A DNA stretch of 37,527 nt from Alphaproteobacteria bacterium (GTDB taxonomy: Bacteria; Pseudomonadota; Alphaproteobacteria; ATCC43930; CGMCC-115725): the NCBI GenBank assembly GCA_030041335.1, contig JASHOB010000141.1, positions 1 to 37,527 of the forward strand, written 5' to 3'. The stretch's first letter is position 1, and the number at the start of each line of letters is the position of its first letter. Both the position numbers and the translations under genes were made by a program. A model generated the notes under the pieces. The model did no database searches. It was not told the DNA's origin and saw only the letters and a program-made list of their open reading frames with translations. Shown here one piece after another: positions 16,305 to 24,319 of this stretch.

Positions 16305-16826
16305 TCAGCGCTTCGAGAACTGGAAGCTGCGGCGGGCCTTCGCCTTGCCGTATTTCTTGCGCTCCACGACGCGGCTGTCGCGCGTGAGAAAGCCCACTGA
16401 TTTCAGCACCGGCCGCAAGCCCGGTTCGTAGTGCGTCAGCGCCCGGCTGATGCCATGACGCACGGCGCCCGCCTGACCCGATAGACCGCCGCCGACCACG
16501 GTACAGAAGACGTCGAATTGTCCCGTCCGGTTCGCCACCTGGAATGGCTGGGCGATAATCATGCGCAGCACCGGCCGCGCAAAATAGACCGGACTATCGC
16601 GGCCGTTGACGGTGACGCGGCCGGTGCCGGGCTTGAGCCATACCCGGGCCACGGCGTTCTTGCGCTTGCCGGTGGCATAGGCACGGCCGTGGGCATCGAG
16701 CTTCTGCGGCGCCGGTTCGACATTCTCGGTCGGCTTTGGCGGCGGCGGCGGTTGATTGCCGAGGCGCGCACGGGCGCCCAGAAACGCCTGGCCCAATTGA
16801 CCTAGGGATGGCCGATCTTCCGCCAT
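16305..16826 (-). CDS. rpsI: 30S ribosomal protein S9 (uS9)
   Basis: The 173-residue protein contains the whole uS9 core: [29 protein letters not shown], the [19 protein letters not shown] segment, and the C-terminal tail [20 protein letters not shown] that reaches the P-site tRNA. It exceeds the about 130-residue E. coli protein by an N-terminal extension of about 45 residues, a known trait of alphaproteobacterial uS9, here containing five consecutive prolines (PPPPPKP, from about residue 26). The ATG at 16826 lies one base after the rplM stop (TGACATG), so the two are translationally coupled. Rows of five prolines usually stall ribosomes without EF-P. Transcription ends at the hairpin just downstream. 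Confidence 0.97.
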   Translation of the reverse strand: MAEDRPSLGQLGQAFLGARARLGNQPPPPPKPTENVEPAPQKLDAHGRAYATGKRKNAVARVWLKPGTGRVTVNGRDSPVYFARPVLRMIIAQPFQVANRTGQFDVFCTVVGGGLSGQAGAVRHGISRALTHYEPGLRPVLKSVGFLTRDSRVVERKKYGKAKARRSFQFSKR

Positions 16827-16827
16827 G

Positions 16828-17289
16828 TCATGTCCTCTTGTTCTTGCGATTCAAGGCGGCGACGTCGAGTGTCACCGGCGTTTGTGCCTCATGCGGATGA
16901 TCGGGGCCCGGATAGACACGCAGATGGGTCATCACCCTGCGGCCCATGGGTCCACGCGGCACCATCCGCTCCACCGCCTTCACCAGCACGCGCTCGGGAT
17001 GCTTGCCGGCGAGGATCGCGCCCTTGGAATGCTCTTTGAGACCGCCGGGAAAGCCCGAATACCAGTAGTTGATACTTTGCTGCCCCTTGTTGCCGGTCAT
17101 CCGGACCTTGGCGGCATTGATCACGACGATATGGTCGCCGTCGTCCATATGCGGCGTGTAGCCAGGCTTGTGCTTGCCGCGCAGCCGCGTCGCGATGATT
17201 GCGGCCAGCCGGCCGAGCACCAGCCCGTCGGCGTCAATCAGCGTCCAGCCCTTCTCGATGTCGGCGGGCTTGGCGGAATAGGTTGTCAT
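16828..17289 (-). CDS. rplM: 50S ribosomal protein L13 (uL13)
   Basis: An early-assembly large-subunit protein. The 153-residue sequence has the family features: start [27 protein letters not shown]-type segment, the motif [36 protein letters not shown]-like stretch, and the signature [19 protein letters not shown]. The ATG at 17289 follows GAGGGG and matches the alphaproteobacterial N-terminus; the frame is open twelve codons further upstream but without a ribosome site. It forms the usual rplM-rpsI pair. Confidence 0.97.
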   Translation of the reverse strand: MTTYSAKPADIEKGWTLIDADGLVLGRLAAIIATRLRGKHKPGYTPHMDDGDHIVVINAAKVRMTGNKGQQSINYWYSGFPGGLKEHSKGAILAGKHPERVLVKAVERMVPRGPMGRRVMTHLRVYPGPDHPHEAQTPVTLDVAALNRKNKRT

Positions 17290-17387
17290 ATGCCCCTCAC
17301 AAAGGTGGCGCAGTATGCCACGCAAATCCGCCGGGTCAACGCCGGATGATGGAGTAATATCAAGCCGTTATGTGATTGGGTACTATA

Positions 17388-17693
17388 CTACCACTCGCGT
17401 TTGCTCGGTACCATCCCGGCGGCGGGATCCGGCAGGAACGGTCCGTCGCTGCCCGAATAGCCGCCGCTCGGCCCAACGATGCCGATGGTGGTGTTGCCGA
17501 AATGGGCAATGGTCGCACTGTTGCCGCTGTAGTGCTGCGACATGTCCTGGATGATGTCGTCGGGGTCGGCGAGCTTGGTCGAGAGGGTGGTGGCGGGGAA
17601 CTGGTCGTTGGGTGCAGGCTGAAACGCAGGAGCAGGCGAAATGCTCGCGGCCAGCGCGATGACGGACAGCGCCGGGATAAGCGACGATCTCAT
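17388..17693 (-). CDS. Small secreted protein of unknown function
   Basis: A 101-residue product with a Sec signal peptide (MRSSLIPALSVIALAASISP, cleavage near APAFQ) and a mature domain of about 76 residues rich in Gly, Ser, Pro and Asp, including GNTTIGIVGPSGGYSG and a C-terminal SKREW. I do not recognise the family. The start at 17693 is chosen because GAGGAGG lies just before it; the frame extends to 17726 without a better site. No cysteine or metal motif is visible. It stands alone between rplM and a divergent crotonase gene, so context gives no clue to function. Periplasmic or extracellular. Confidence 0.6.
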   Translation of the reverse strand: MRSSLIPALSVIALAASISPAPAFQPAPNDQFPATTLSTKLADPDDIIQDMSQHYSGNSATIAHFGNTTIGIVGPSGGYSGSDGPFLPDPAAGMVPSKREW

Positions 17694-17706
17694 GAGGTGC
17701 CACCTC
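17694..17706 (-). promoter_or_regulatory. Perfect inverted repeat overlapping the ribosome-binding region of the secreted protein gene
   Basis: GAGGTG at 17694-17699 and CACCTC at 17701-17706 form a 6-bp perfect dyad around one base, immediately before the ATG. On the mRNA the upstream arm includes part of the GAGGAGG ribosome site, so the hairpin could mask it. A one-base loop must open at least one pair, so stability is modest. Confidence 0.3.
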
Positions 17707-17815
17707 CTCGCCTTCATCCTTGCCATTATACGCTGGCCGCCTGGTCATGAAAACGCGGATCTTCGGTCGCAATTTTTCAATTGAGAGGGAAACGGCGCGG
17801 GAGTGAAATGAAGCG

Positions 17816-18604
17816 ATGGAAGGCGACGCTCACTCTCTGCTGCTGCGCCACGATGAAGCTGGCGTTGCGACCCTGACGCTCAATCGACCGGAGGCGCGCA
17901 ACGCGCTCTCGGTCGCGATGATGACCGCGGTTGAAGGTTCGCTTGACGCCATCGCCAACGACAAAAGCGTCAAGGCGGTCGTACTCGCCGGCAGCGGACC
18001 GGGGTTTTGCGCGGGTCATGACTTGCGCGAGTTGCGCGCCAATCCCGGCCGGCAATATTACGAGGCCGTGTTCGCGCAATGCAGCCGGATGATGACAAGC
18101 ATCGTCAAGCTGCCGCAGCCGGTGATCGCGCGGGTTCACGGCATCGCCACGGCGGCGGGCTGCCAGCTGGTTGCAACCTGCGACCTCGCCGTCGCGTCGG
18201 CAGAGGCGCGTTTTGCCACCTCCGGCATCAATGTCGGCCTGTTCTGTGCCACGCCGGCCGTCGCGGTGTCGCGGGCGGTCGGGCGCAAGGCGGCGATGGC
18301 GATGTTGTTGACCGGCGATTTTATCGACGCTGCGGAAGCGCGCCGCATCGGCCTGGTCAACCGCGTCGTCCCGGCAGCCGAACTGGACGAGACCGTCACC
18401 GCGCTGGCGCAGCGCATCGCCCGTCAATTGCCGCTGGCGATTGCCCTGGGAAAAGCCTCTTTCTATCGTCAATTGGAGCTGAATTTGGCCGAGGCTTACC
18501 GCGATGCCAGCGAGGCCATGGTCACGAATATGCTGGCGCGCGACACCGAGGAGGGGATCGATGCCTTCCTCGAAAAGCGTGAGCCGCCCTGGCGCGGGCG
18601 CTAG
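17816..18604 (+). CDS. Crotonase-superfamily protein, ECHDC3-like
   Basis: A 262-residue enoyl-CoA hydratase/isomerase fold protein with the N-terminal LTLNRPEARNALS, an oxyanion-hole segment GFCAGHDLREL and a C-terminal segment resembling ECHDC3 (AIALGKASFYRQL). Compared with classical hydratases the two catalytic glutamates are replaced: AAGCQLVATCDLAVAS has Gln117 at the first site and FATSGINVGLFCATP has no Glu at the second. The same NVGLFC text occurs in mammalian ECHDC3, which is also not a proven hydratase. It therefore likely binds acyl-CoA but catalyses something else, or nothing known. ATG 17816 is the only good start. Its TAG overlaps the cutA stop codon on the opposite strand within CTAG. 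Confidence 0.93.
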   Translation: MEGDAHSLLLRHDEAGVATLTLNRPEARNALSVAMMTAVEGSLDAIANDKSVKAVVLAGSGPGFCAGHDLRELRANPGRQYYEAVFAQCSRMMTSIVKLPQPVIARVHGIATAAGCQLVATCDLAVASAEARFATSGINVGLFCATPAVAVSRAVGRKAAMAMLLTGDFIDAAEARRIGLVNRVVPAAELDETVTALAQRIARQLPLAIALGKASFYRQLELNLAEAYRDASEAMVTNMLARDTEEGIDAFLEKREPPWRGR

Positions 18605-18933
18605 CTGCGGGGACCGTGGCGCGACACTTCGGCTGCGATCCAGTCCAGGAAGGGGCGGTGGCCGTCGGTGACGGGCCAAGCCTCGATGCAGGGACATTCG
18701 TACGTGTGCATGTCCTTCGCCAAGCCGATCAGGTCTTCGACCCGCTCGGCCGTGGTCTTCATGATCAGCACCGCCTCCTCCGTCTCCTCGACCTTGCCCT
18801 GCCACCAATAGATCGAATCGATGCCCGAGATTACATTGGCACAGGCGGCCAGACGCTGCTCGACCGCGGCGCGGCCGATCTTGCGTGCCTCATCCATGCC
18901 GCCCGCGGTGACGTAGACATACATCGTGCTCAT
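18601..18933 (-). CDS. cutA: CutA divalent-cation tolerance protein
   Basis: A small, very stable trimeric protein of the PII-like ferredoxin fold linked to copper tolerance in E. coli, with true function uncertain. The 110 residues show all conserved segments: MYVYVTAGGMDEARKIGRA, RLAACANVISGIDSIYWW, GKVEETEEAVLIMKTT, and the C-terminal YECPCIEAWPVTDGHRPFLDWI. The CANV cysteine and the ECPCI dicysteine are present. No signal peptide, so the cytosolic form. The start at 18933 (MSTMYVY) has a second Met three codons in. Convergent with the crotonase gene, sharing a CTAG at the stop codons; about 270 bases upstream to tRNA-Pro hold no gene I can support. Confidence 0.95.
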   Translation of the reverse strand: MSTMYVYVTAGGMDEARKIGRAAVEQRLAACANVISGIDSIYWWQGKVEETEEAVLIMKTTAERVEDLIGLAKDMHTYECPCIEAWPVTDGHRPFLDWIAAEVSRHGPRS

Positions 18934-19203
18934 CCTGATTTCCTCCCCGCAACATACTGGCGATGAAATATTCTACGAGCCATTTGACGTCATGGCGGAG
19001 GATCAAACATCGCTGCCGCATCGCGCGCCCGTCGCTTCGAGCCGCGCGGGACCAAAAGGCGCGGATGCCTCGAACCCCCGATCTTCGACGCGGGCACCGC
19101 GGCGCCGGATGTTCCCCAGGCCACCCCAGGGGCGGCGTCAATCTTGGCCCAGCTTTATGAGCGAAATTAGAGATCCACCCTAACCTATTGTTATTGCAGA
19201 AAA

Positions 19204-19280
19204 TGGTCGGAGCGGCGAGATTCGAACTCGCGACCCTCAGCACCCCATGCTGATGCGCTACCAGGCTGCGCTACGCTCCG
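19204..19280 (-). tRNA. tRNA-Pro (anticodon GGG)
   Basis: The reverse strand forms a 77-nt tRNA: acceptor CGGAGCG paired with CGCTCCG, D arm GCGCAGCCTGGTAGCGC, anticodon stem TCAGC/GCTGA with loop ATGGGGT giving GGG, T arm CGCGAGTTCGAATCTCG, and encoded CCA at 19206-19204. It starts 25 bases after the merR stop on the same strand, so it may be processed from the merR transcript. Confidence 0.96.
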
Positions 19281-19305
19281 GCCAACCGGGCCCCGCGATT
19301 GTGAC

Positions 19306-19752
19306 CTACTGGTTGGCGCGCCGCAAGAGATCGCGCAGCATGACGAGCTCGGCGCGCAATTCGGCGATGACGTCGCGGAGTTCCTGGGCCTGATCGGGCT
19401 TGTCGTTCGCTTCGGGTTTGCTCGCCATGCCTGTCTGCGTCCCGGCGCGTACCAATTCGGCGCTCTTAAGCGCGCCTTCGCGGAGCAATTTCTGGACACC
19501 CTTGATGGTGTAGCCTTGATCGTAGAGGCACTGGCGGATGCGTCGCAGCAGCGCCACATCGTCCGGTCGGTAGTAACGCCGTCCGCCCGCGCGCTTCAGG
19601 GGCCGGACCTGGGGAAAACGCGATTCCCAAAATCGCAACACATGCTGGGGTACTTCAAGTTCCTCCGCCACCTCGCTGATGGTACGAAACGCCTCGGCCG
19701 ATTTTGCTGCGCGACGCGCGAAATTGCCGGTCGGCGGGAGATCGTAACTCAT
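19306..19752 (-). CDS. MerR-family transcriptional regulator
   Basis: A 148-residue regulator with a MerR winged helix: [20 protein letters not shown] (recognition helix region, about residues 22-41) and the wing [20 protein letters not shown]. The C-terminal part after about residue 100 is a charged dimerisation helix ([20 protein letters not shown]) without a metal-binding cysteine loop, so it is not a canonical metal sensor. The position directly after ihfA, with an ATGA overlap, and before tRNA-Pro is widely conserved in alphaproteobacteria, where the gene has no agreed role. Effector and targets unknown; co-expression with IHF alpha hints at a link to growth-phase control. Confidence 0.93.
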   Translation of the reverse strand: MSYDLPPTGNFARRAAKSAEAFRTISEVAEELEVPQHVLRFWESRFPQVRPLKRAGGRRYYRPDDVALLRRIRQCLYDQGYTIKGVQKLLREGALKSAELVRAGTQTGMASKPEANDKPDQAQELRDVIAELRAELVMLRDLLRRANQ

Positions 19753-20072
19753 GCGGGGCCGGCCTCTTTCCGACCGCTCAAGGCGGCGTCGATTTGATCC
19801 TTCAGGAGATGGGAGGCGCGGAACACCAGGACCCGGCGCGGGCTAATGGGGACTTCCTGGCCGGTCTTGGGATTTCTTCCTATGCGTCGGCCCTTACGGC
19901 GCACAGCGAAACTGCCAAATGAGGAGATCTTGACCATCTCGCCGCGTACCAACGCCTTGCAGATCTCTTCCAGGACAGTCTCGACCAGCTCCGCCGACTC
20001 GTTACGCGACAGGCCAACCTCCTGGTACACCGCCTCGCTCAGCTGCGCGCGTGTTACCGTTTGTACGGCCAT
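19749..20072 (-). CDS. ihfA: Integration host factor subunit alpha
   Basis: DNA-bending HU/IHF-family subunit that pairs with IHF beta. The 107-residue protein starts [20 protein letters not shown]; then come [20 protein letters not shown] and the DNA-wrapping arm [20 protein letters not shown], containing the conserved RNPKTG-Pro tip. The start at 20072 follows GGGGGAGGCGAG; a longer frame to 20096 would insert the ribosome site into the protein. It overlaps merR by four bases and lies downstream of fabH with a 117-base gap that may hold its own promoter. Length is close to E. coli IhfA (99) plus a short basic tail. Confidence 0.96.
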   Translation of the reverse strand: MAVQTVTRAQLSEAVYQEVGLSRNESAELVETVLEEICKALVRGEMVKISSFGSFAVRRKGRRIGRNPKTGQEVPISPRRVLVFRASHLLKDQIDAALSGRKEAGPA

Positions 20073-20189
20073 CTCGCCTCCCCCGAACTTTTGCAAAGGG
20101 TAGCGCCAGGCCGGAAATCCGTCAATTACAGATGGTTGGGTGAATCTCTTAATTGCAATCGCTGGTGATCGCAGAATATTACCAGCACA

Positions 20190-21161
20190 TTACCAGCGCG
20201 CCAGCGCGGCACCCCAGGTCAGGCCGCCGCCCATTGCTTCCATTAACACCAATTGCCCGGGACGGATGCGGCCGTCGGCACTTGCTTCGGCGAGTGCCAG
20301 CGGCACCGATGCTGCCGAGGTATTGGCATGGCGGTCGATGGTGATGACGACTTTTTCCGTCGGCAACCCCAAGCGCTTTCGCATCGCATCGATGATGCGC
20401 AGATTGGCCTGATGCGGCACCAGCCAATCGACCGCACCGGCATCAAGCCGGTTGGCTGTCAGTGCTTCGTCGACCACTTCGGCCAAACGCGCAACCGCGT
20501 GCCGGAAAATCTCCCGCCCCTCCATGCGCAAATGGCCCGCCAGCCCCGTGGTCGAGGGACCGCCGTCCACGTAGAGCAGGCGGTAGCCGGTGCCGTCGCT
20601 GTGGAGATGGGTCGACAAGATGCCGCGGGCGAGCCCGCCGTCATCGGGCACGGCTTCGAGCACCAAGGCGCCCGCACCATCGCCGAACAGCACGCAGGTG
20701 CCGCGATCATTCCAGTCGAGAATGCGCGAAAACGTCTCGGCGCCGATAACGAGCGCCCGCTTGGCCTGACCGGCACGGATGGCATTGTCGGCAACCGAGA
20801 GCGCATAAATAAAGCCCGTGCACACCGCCTGCACGTCAAACGCTGCGCCGCGCCGCATGCCGAGCCGCGCCTGCACATTGGCTGCGGTCGCGGGGAAGGT
20901 ATGGTCTGGGGTTGCCGTTGCCAACACGATGAGATCGAGATCGGCGCCGGCGAGAGACGCTGCTTCAAGCGCACGCTCGGCCGCGTGGGTCGCCAGATCG
21001 GATGTGGTCTCTCCCTCGGCCGCGATGTGACGCTGCCGAATGCCGGTGCGCTGAACGATCCAGGCGTCGGAGGTATCGAGCCGTGCTGCCAGCTCGTCGT
21101 TGGTCACGATGCGTTCGGGCAGGTAGGCGCCACACCCGCGCACCAAGCTGCGTATACCCAT
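20190..21161 (-). CDS. fabH: 3-oxoacyl-[acyl-carrier-protein] synthase III
   Basis: Condenses acetyl-CoA with malonyl-ACP to start fatty acid synthesis. The Cys-His-Asn triad is present: Cys114 in [11 protein letters not shown], His250 in [11 protein letters not shown] and Asn280 in [13 protein letters not shown]. Other family marks are RTGIRQRH near the N-terminus and [10 protein letters not shown]. Length 323, normal. ATG at 21161 shares one base with the plsX stop (TGATG), a coupling typical of plsX-fabH pairs. Cytosolic homodimer. Confidence 0.97.
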   Translation of the reverse strand: MGIRSLVRGCGAYLPERIVTNDELAARLDTSDAWIVQRTGIRQRHIAAEGETTSDLATHAAERALEAASLAGADLDLIVLATATPDHTFPATAANVQARLGMRRGAAFDVQAVCTGFIYALSVADNAIRAGQAKRALVIGAETFSRILDWNDRGTCVLFGDGAGALVLEAVPDDGGLARGILSTHLHSDGTGYRLLYVDGGPSTTGLAGHLRMEGREIFRHAVARLAEVVDEALTANRLDAGAVDWLVPHQANLRIIDAMRKRLGLPTEKVVITIDRHANTSAASVPLALAEASADGRIRPGQLVLMEAMGGGLTWGAALARW

Positions 21162-22204
21162 CAGCCTGCTGTCGCCGGTGCGGGCGCCAGATCCTTGAGG
21201 CGTTGCAGCCCGTCACGAATGAGATCGAGAAAGCCATTGTTGCGCATGTCGACGGCGACGCCGATCGCGTTGGCAAAGCCGAACGCATCGGCCCCACCAT
21301 GGCTCTTGACGACGATGCCGTTGAGGCCAAGGAACACGGCTCCGTTGTAGCCGCGTGGATCGAGCCGCCGGCTCAACTTCTTCAGTGCCGGCGCCGCAAA
21401 GAGATAGCCGATGCGCGCGGTCAACGAATGGCGGAAGGCGGCACGCAGGAAATCCGACATCAGCCGCGCCGTGCCCTCCGCGGTCTTGAGGGCCACATTG
21501 CCGGTGAAACCGTCGGCGACGAGGACATCGACCGTGCCGGCAGCGATATCGTCGCCCTCGACAAAACCGAAGAAGTTGATCGGCGAACCGGGCGCCCGCA
21601 AGCGCGTCGCGGCACCCCGCACCGCGTCATGCCCCTTCATTTCCTCCGAACCGACGTTGAGCAGGCCGACCGAAGGCTGTCTCTGGCCCAATACCGTGCG
21701 CGCGAATACTTCGCCCAAGAGCGCGAACTGAACCAGGTTTTCGGCATCACACTCGATATTGGCGCCGAGATCGAGCATTACGCTTTCGCCGCGCTGGGTC
21801 GGCAGCACGTTGGCCAGCGCCGGCCGGTCGATGCCGGGAAACATCTTGAGGCTGAAGCGAGCCATTGCCATGAGTGCGCCGGTATTGCCGGCGGAGACGA
21901 CGCAGTCCGCCTTGCCTTCGGCCACCGCGTCGAGCGCAAGCCGCATCGAGGAATTGCGGCCGGCACGCAACGCGAGCGACGGCTTGGCGTCGTCGGCGAC
22001 GCGCTCCTCGGTGTGGCGGATCTGGCAGCGCTCTCGCAGCTTCTTGTAGCGCCTCAAGAGCGGCTCGAGGCGAGCCTGGTCGCCGAACAGCAAATATTGG
22101 GTCCGCGGCAGGCGGCGCATCGCGATCGCGGCACCGTGCACGACACTGCCCGGCGCTCGGTCGCCGCCCATCGCGTCAAGCGCGACGATGACCGGTACGG
22201 TCAC
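21161..22204 (-). CDS. plsX: Phosphate acyltransferase PlsX
   Basis: Makes acyl-phosphate from acyl-ACP for the PlsY route to phosphatidic acid. The sequence has the family's opening [20 protein letters not shown], the [15 protein letters not shown] segment, the [18 protein letters not shown] segment, [16 protein letters not shown] and the ending [15 protein letters not shown] place the start at GTG 22204, just before the first conserved strand, 17 bases after rpmF; the frame is open to an upstream ATG at 22255 that would overlap rpmF and add a Trp/Arg-rich leader. Length 347, as expected. Peripheral membrane association is typical of the family. Confidence 0.94.
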   Translation of the reverse strand: MTVPVIVALDAMGGDRAPGSVVHGAAIAMRRLPRTQYLLFGDQARLEPLLRRYKKLRERCQIRHTEERVADDAKPSLALRAGRNSSMRLALDAVAEGKADCVVSAGNTGALMAMARFSLKMFPGIDRPALANVLPTQRGESVMLDLGANIECDAENLVQFALLGEVFARTVLGQRQPSVGLLNVGSEEMKGHDAVRGAATRLRAPGSPINFFGFVEGDDIAAGTVDVLVADGFTGNVALKTAEGTARLMSDFLRAAFRHSLTARIGYLFAAPALKKLSRRLDPRGYNGAVFLGLNGIVVKSHGGADAFGFANAIGVAVDMRNNGFLDLIRDGLQRLKDLAPAPATAG

Positions 22205-22220
22205 GGTAACTCGGCTGGCG

Positions 22221-22403
22221 TCACGTCGCCGCTGTCGCCACCACTTCGCGACCATCGTAATGGCCGCAAGCGGCACAGACATGATGCGGACGCTTCATCT
22301 CGCCGCAATTCGGGCATTCGACGTAGCTCGACGGCTTCAAATGGTGGTGGGCGCGGCGCATGTTGCGACGCGACTTCGAGGTCTTCTTTTTCGGTACTGC
22401 CAT
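22221..22403 (-). CDS. rpmF: 50S ribosomal protein L32 (bL32)
   Basis: The 60-residue bL32 starts [20 protein letters not shown], the family N-terminus, and has two Cys pairs, CPNCGE and CAACGH, of the zinc-binding form. The start at 22403 is the canonical MAVPKKK; a codon-aligned ATG three codons earlier is unlikely. Placed in the usual yceD-rpmF-plsX-fabH order, which links ribosome and lipid synthesis. A perfect palindrome sits 18 bases upstream. Confidence 0.97.
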   Translation of the reverse strand: MAVPKKKTSKSRRNMRRAHHHLKPSSYVECPNCGEMKRPHHVCAACGHYDGREVVATAAT

Positions 22404-22421
22404 GGATGTCACTCGGGATTG

Positions 22422-22438
22422 GCGCCCGATTCGGGCGC
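22422..22438. promoter_or_regulatory. Perfect 17-nt palindrome in the rpmF leader
   Basis: GCGCCCGA at 22422-22429 and TCGGGCGC at 22431-22438 are exact reverse complements around a single T. It lies between the yceD stop (22576) and the rpmF ATG (22403). It has no T-tract after it, so it is not a standard terminator; it could be an operator, an mRNA processing hairpin or a leader element for L32. Confidence 0.5.
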
Positions 22439-22575
22439 GCGCTGCAGGTCAATAGCCAAAAAGGCGGGCGGTGGCAAGTTATTGGGATGGGCGGCCACCG
22501 GGGCGGGCCCCAAGGATTTGGCAAACACGAGCCCTCTGTTCCGCTCCAGCCGGCGCGGTCGCGGCCATATCGGGC

Positions 22576-22995
22576 TCATGGCGAGGGCGCCCGCGGATAA
22601 GGGTCCATCACCAGCGACAGTTGTTGCGCTACCGCTTCGCCAATATCGATGTGGCCGTCGAAGAGCGGCTCTACCAGCTCGGCCTCGGGATCGAGGGCTG
22701 CCGCGTCGTCGGCGTCGCCGCCAAAGAGCAGGCTAAAATCATCGTCAACCCGGGCCGGCACCGGATCGAGCGTCACGACATCGGTCTGCACCAGGTCGGC
22801 GGAGAGCGAGGCCGTGAGCCGCACGAGGCCACCGGCAAGACGGCGCAAGGTGACACGGGCAGCGAGCTTCTCTAATGACACCAGATCGAAGCGCTTCGCC
22901 AAAGCCGCACGCTCGGTCTCATTGGCGGTGATGTTGTAAACCGTCTCACCGGCACCGAGCCGCGTCACGTCGATCGGACGCGAAAATTCGATCAT
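22576..22995 (-). CDS. yceD: YceD family (DUF177) protein
   Basis: A 139-residue acidic protein of the YceD/DUF177 family, found before rpmF in most bacteria and implicated in 23S rRNA accumulation or ribosome-related functions. Support: IEFSRPIDVTRLGAGETV near the N-terminus, the strand RVTLRRLAGGLVRLTASLSADLVQ carrying the domain core, the acidic loop after about residue 90, and the closing HIDIGEAVAQQLSLVMDPYPR, very close to the alphaproteobacterial ending. It is somewhat shorter than many relatives, with no cysteines. ATG 22995 overlaps the stop of the bc1 chaperone gene by ATGA; another in-frame ATG at 23001 is less likely. Gap of 172 bases to rpmF contains the palindrome. Confidence 0.9.
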   Translation of the reverse strand: MIEFSRPIDVTRLGAGETVYNITANETERAALAKRFDLVSLEKLAARVTLRRLAGGLVRLTASLSADLVQTDVVTLDPVPARVDDDFSLLFGGDADDAAALDPEAELVEPLFDGHIDIGEAVAQQLSLVMDPYPRAPSP

Positions 22996-23513
22996 GGCCA
23001 TGGCGCAAACGGCACTTCTCCGGCCGTCAATGTCTCGACCGATGCCGCCGCCAACGCCGCTCTTTGCCTGTGCAGGTAGAGCGCCGCGGCGGCGACCCGG
23101 TCCGGGTCGGGATCGACGGTGCCGAAGAGGTTGCGCCGCAACGCCGCCCTCAATTCCGCCTCGTCGCCGAGGCCCTTCTCATAAGCCGCGATTCGCCCAT
23201 AGAAGCCACGTGCCATGGCTTTGACATGTCTGCCGACGGTAACGTCGCTGGCGCCCATCTCGCGCACGCCACGATCGAGATCGGCGAACATGATATCGAA
23301 CAGCGCCTGGGAAAATTCCTTGGCGGCTTCCTGCTTAAGCCGGTTCAGGACCAGAAAGGCATGCAACGCCAACAGCTCGAAGCGCCCGTCGAGCGTATCG
23401 GGAACCGCCCAGGCCGTGAACAGGCCCGGGGTTCGAGCCCTGGCAACGATGGCGCGATAAGCCGCGAGGGCGGCATCGCGGCGCCGCCGCCGACGTCTCA
23501 GAGCAGCAATCAT
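22992..23513 (-). CDS. Ubiquinol-cytochrome c chaperone, CBP3/UQCC1 family
   Basis: A 173-residue homologue of yeast CBP3, which helps cytochrome b synthesis and assembly of the bc1 complex. Typical features: a basic leader, YRAIVARARTPGLFTAWAVPD, the central LDGRFELLALHAFLVLNRL, EFSQALFDIMFADLDRGVREMG, and GRHVKAMARGFYGRIAAYE. The start at 23513 follows AAGAGGA. Alphaproteobacteria keep this gene as the first of a run before yceD and rpmF, as here. The N-terminal run of arginines is unusual but not a targeting signal; the protein is predicted cytosolic or at the inner membrane face. Its presence implies a cytochrome bc1 respiratory chain. Confidence 0.93.
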   Translation of the reverse strand: MIAALRRRRRRRDAALAAYRAIVARARTPGLFTAWAVPDTLDGRFELLALHAFLVLNRLKQEAAKEFSQALFDIMFADLDRGVREMGASDVTVGRHVKAMARGFYGRIAAYEKGLGDEAELRAALRRNLFGTVDPDPDRVAAAALYLHRQRAALAAASVETLTAGEVPFAPWP

Positions 23514-23623
23514 TCCTCTTGGCTCTTGGTCATGGACGGTTAGGCTCCCCCAACCGGGGACCTGTCAATCCGACCCGCTGCCGCAGGCGATGGCGGCGTT
23601 GACAAGCGTCGCCTCATGGAGAC

Positions 23624-24130
23624 ATGGTTCTCGCTATGCTTCATAAGCCATTGTCCCTCGTCCTGGGCGCCGGCAGCTTTGCCATCGCGCTCACCCTGGT
23701 CGGTTGCAGTCCGCCCGTCGATTTGCGCGGCAACGATCCCGACAAGGCCGCGATGGCGGCGATCAGGCCTGGGGTCACGGACAAAGCCTCGGTGACCAAA
23801 TTGTTGGGCTCGCCTTCTTCGGTCGCCACCTTCGATCCGAATACTTGGTATTATATCAGCCAGAAGACGCAGGAGATCGCGTTCTTCAAGCCGTCGCTCG
23901 AAGACGAGAAAGTGGTGACCATCTCGTTTGATAGCAAGGGAGTGGTGCAACGGGTGGCCTATCTCGGCATGAAACAGCATGAGGATGTCGAGCCGAATCC
24001 GGATGCGACACCTGCCCCCGGTCGCGAGTTCACCGTCCTCGAACAGCTGATCGGCAATTTTGGCCGGTTCAGCTCGCCGCAGGGGGGATCCGAAGGCGAA
24101 GGACCGAATCCGAATACCGGCAACCATTGA
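23624..24130 (+). CDS. bamE: Outer membrane assembly lipoprotein BamE (SmpA/OmlA)
   Basis: BamE is a lipoprotein of the outer-membrane protein insertion complex. The lipobox LTLVGC puts the lipidated Cys at about residue 28 of the 168-residue precursor. Mature sequence contains the family's fold: IRPGVTDKASVTKLLGSPSS, FDPNTWYYISQKTQ, EKVVTISFDSKGVVQRV. The C-terminal 40 residues (after EPNPDATPAPGREF) are a Pro/Gly-rich tail. ATG 23624 is assigned; ATG 23636 would shorten the signal by four residues. Divergent from the bc1 chaperone with a 110-bp shared upstream region bearing two outward-facing TTGACA elements (23563-23568 reverse, 23599-23604 forward), the forward one rather close to the start. 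Confidence 0.92.
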   Translation: MVLAMLHKPLSLVLGAGSFAIALTLVGCSPPVDLRGNDPDKAAMAAIRPGVTDKASVTKLLGSPSSVATFDPNTWYYISQKTQEIAFFKPSLEDEKVVTISFDSKGVVQRVAYLGMKQHEDVEPNPDATPAPGREFTVLEQLIGNFGRFSSPQGGSEGEGPNPNTGNH

Positions 24131-24319
24131 CCGAGCGTTCTTAGCATCGTTCCCCTCTATGCCGACCCAGATCGCGCCGTCTCCAGCCGATAGCGATGCA
24201 AGTTCCGACCCGGCCTTGCCGATGGGATTGACCGGCGCGCCCGCGGTCGAGGTTTGAGCCGCCGCGATGTTTCAGGTGCCGGCAAGTGGGGACGGAAGCG
24301 AGTAGGGGCGCGAGATCAC

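Noticed and set aside
18934-19203. Gap between cutA and tRNA-Pro
   Set aside because: Open frames here have no ribosome site or motif on either strand; I see no clear promoter, hairpin or RNA gene in it.
22204-22282. N-terminal extension of PlsX beginning at 22255 or 22282
   Set aside because: It would overlap rpmF and add residues not found before the conserved first strand; GTG 22204 fits the family length.
24131-24257. Short plus-strand frame after bamE (Met at about 24160, about 32 codons)
   Set aside because: No ribosome site, no similarity and Pro/Ser/Ala composition like random high-GC sequence.
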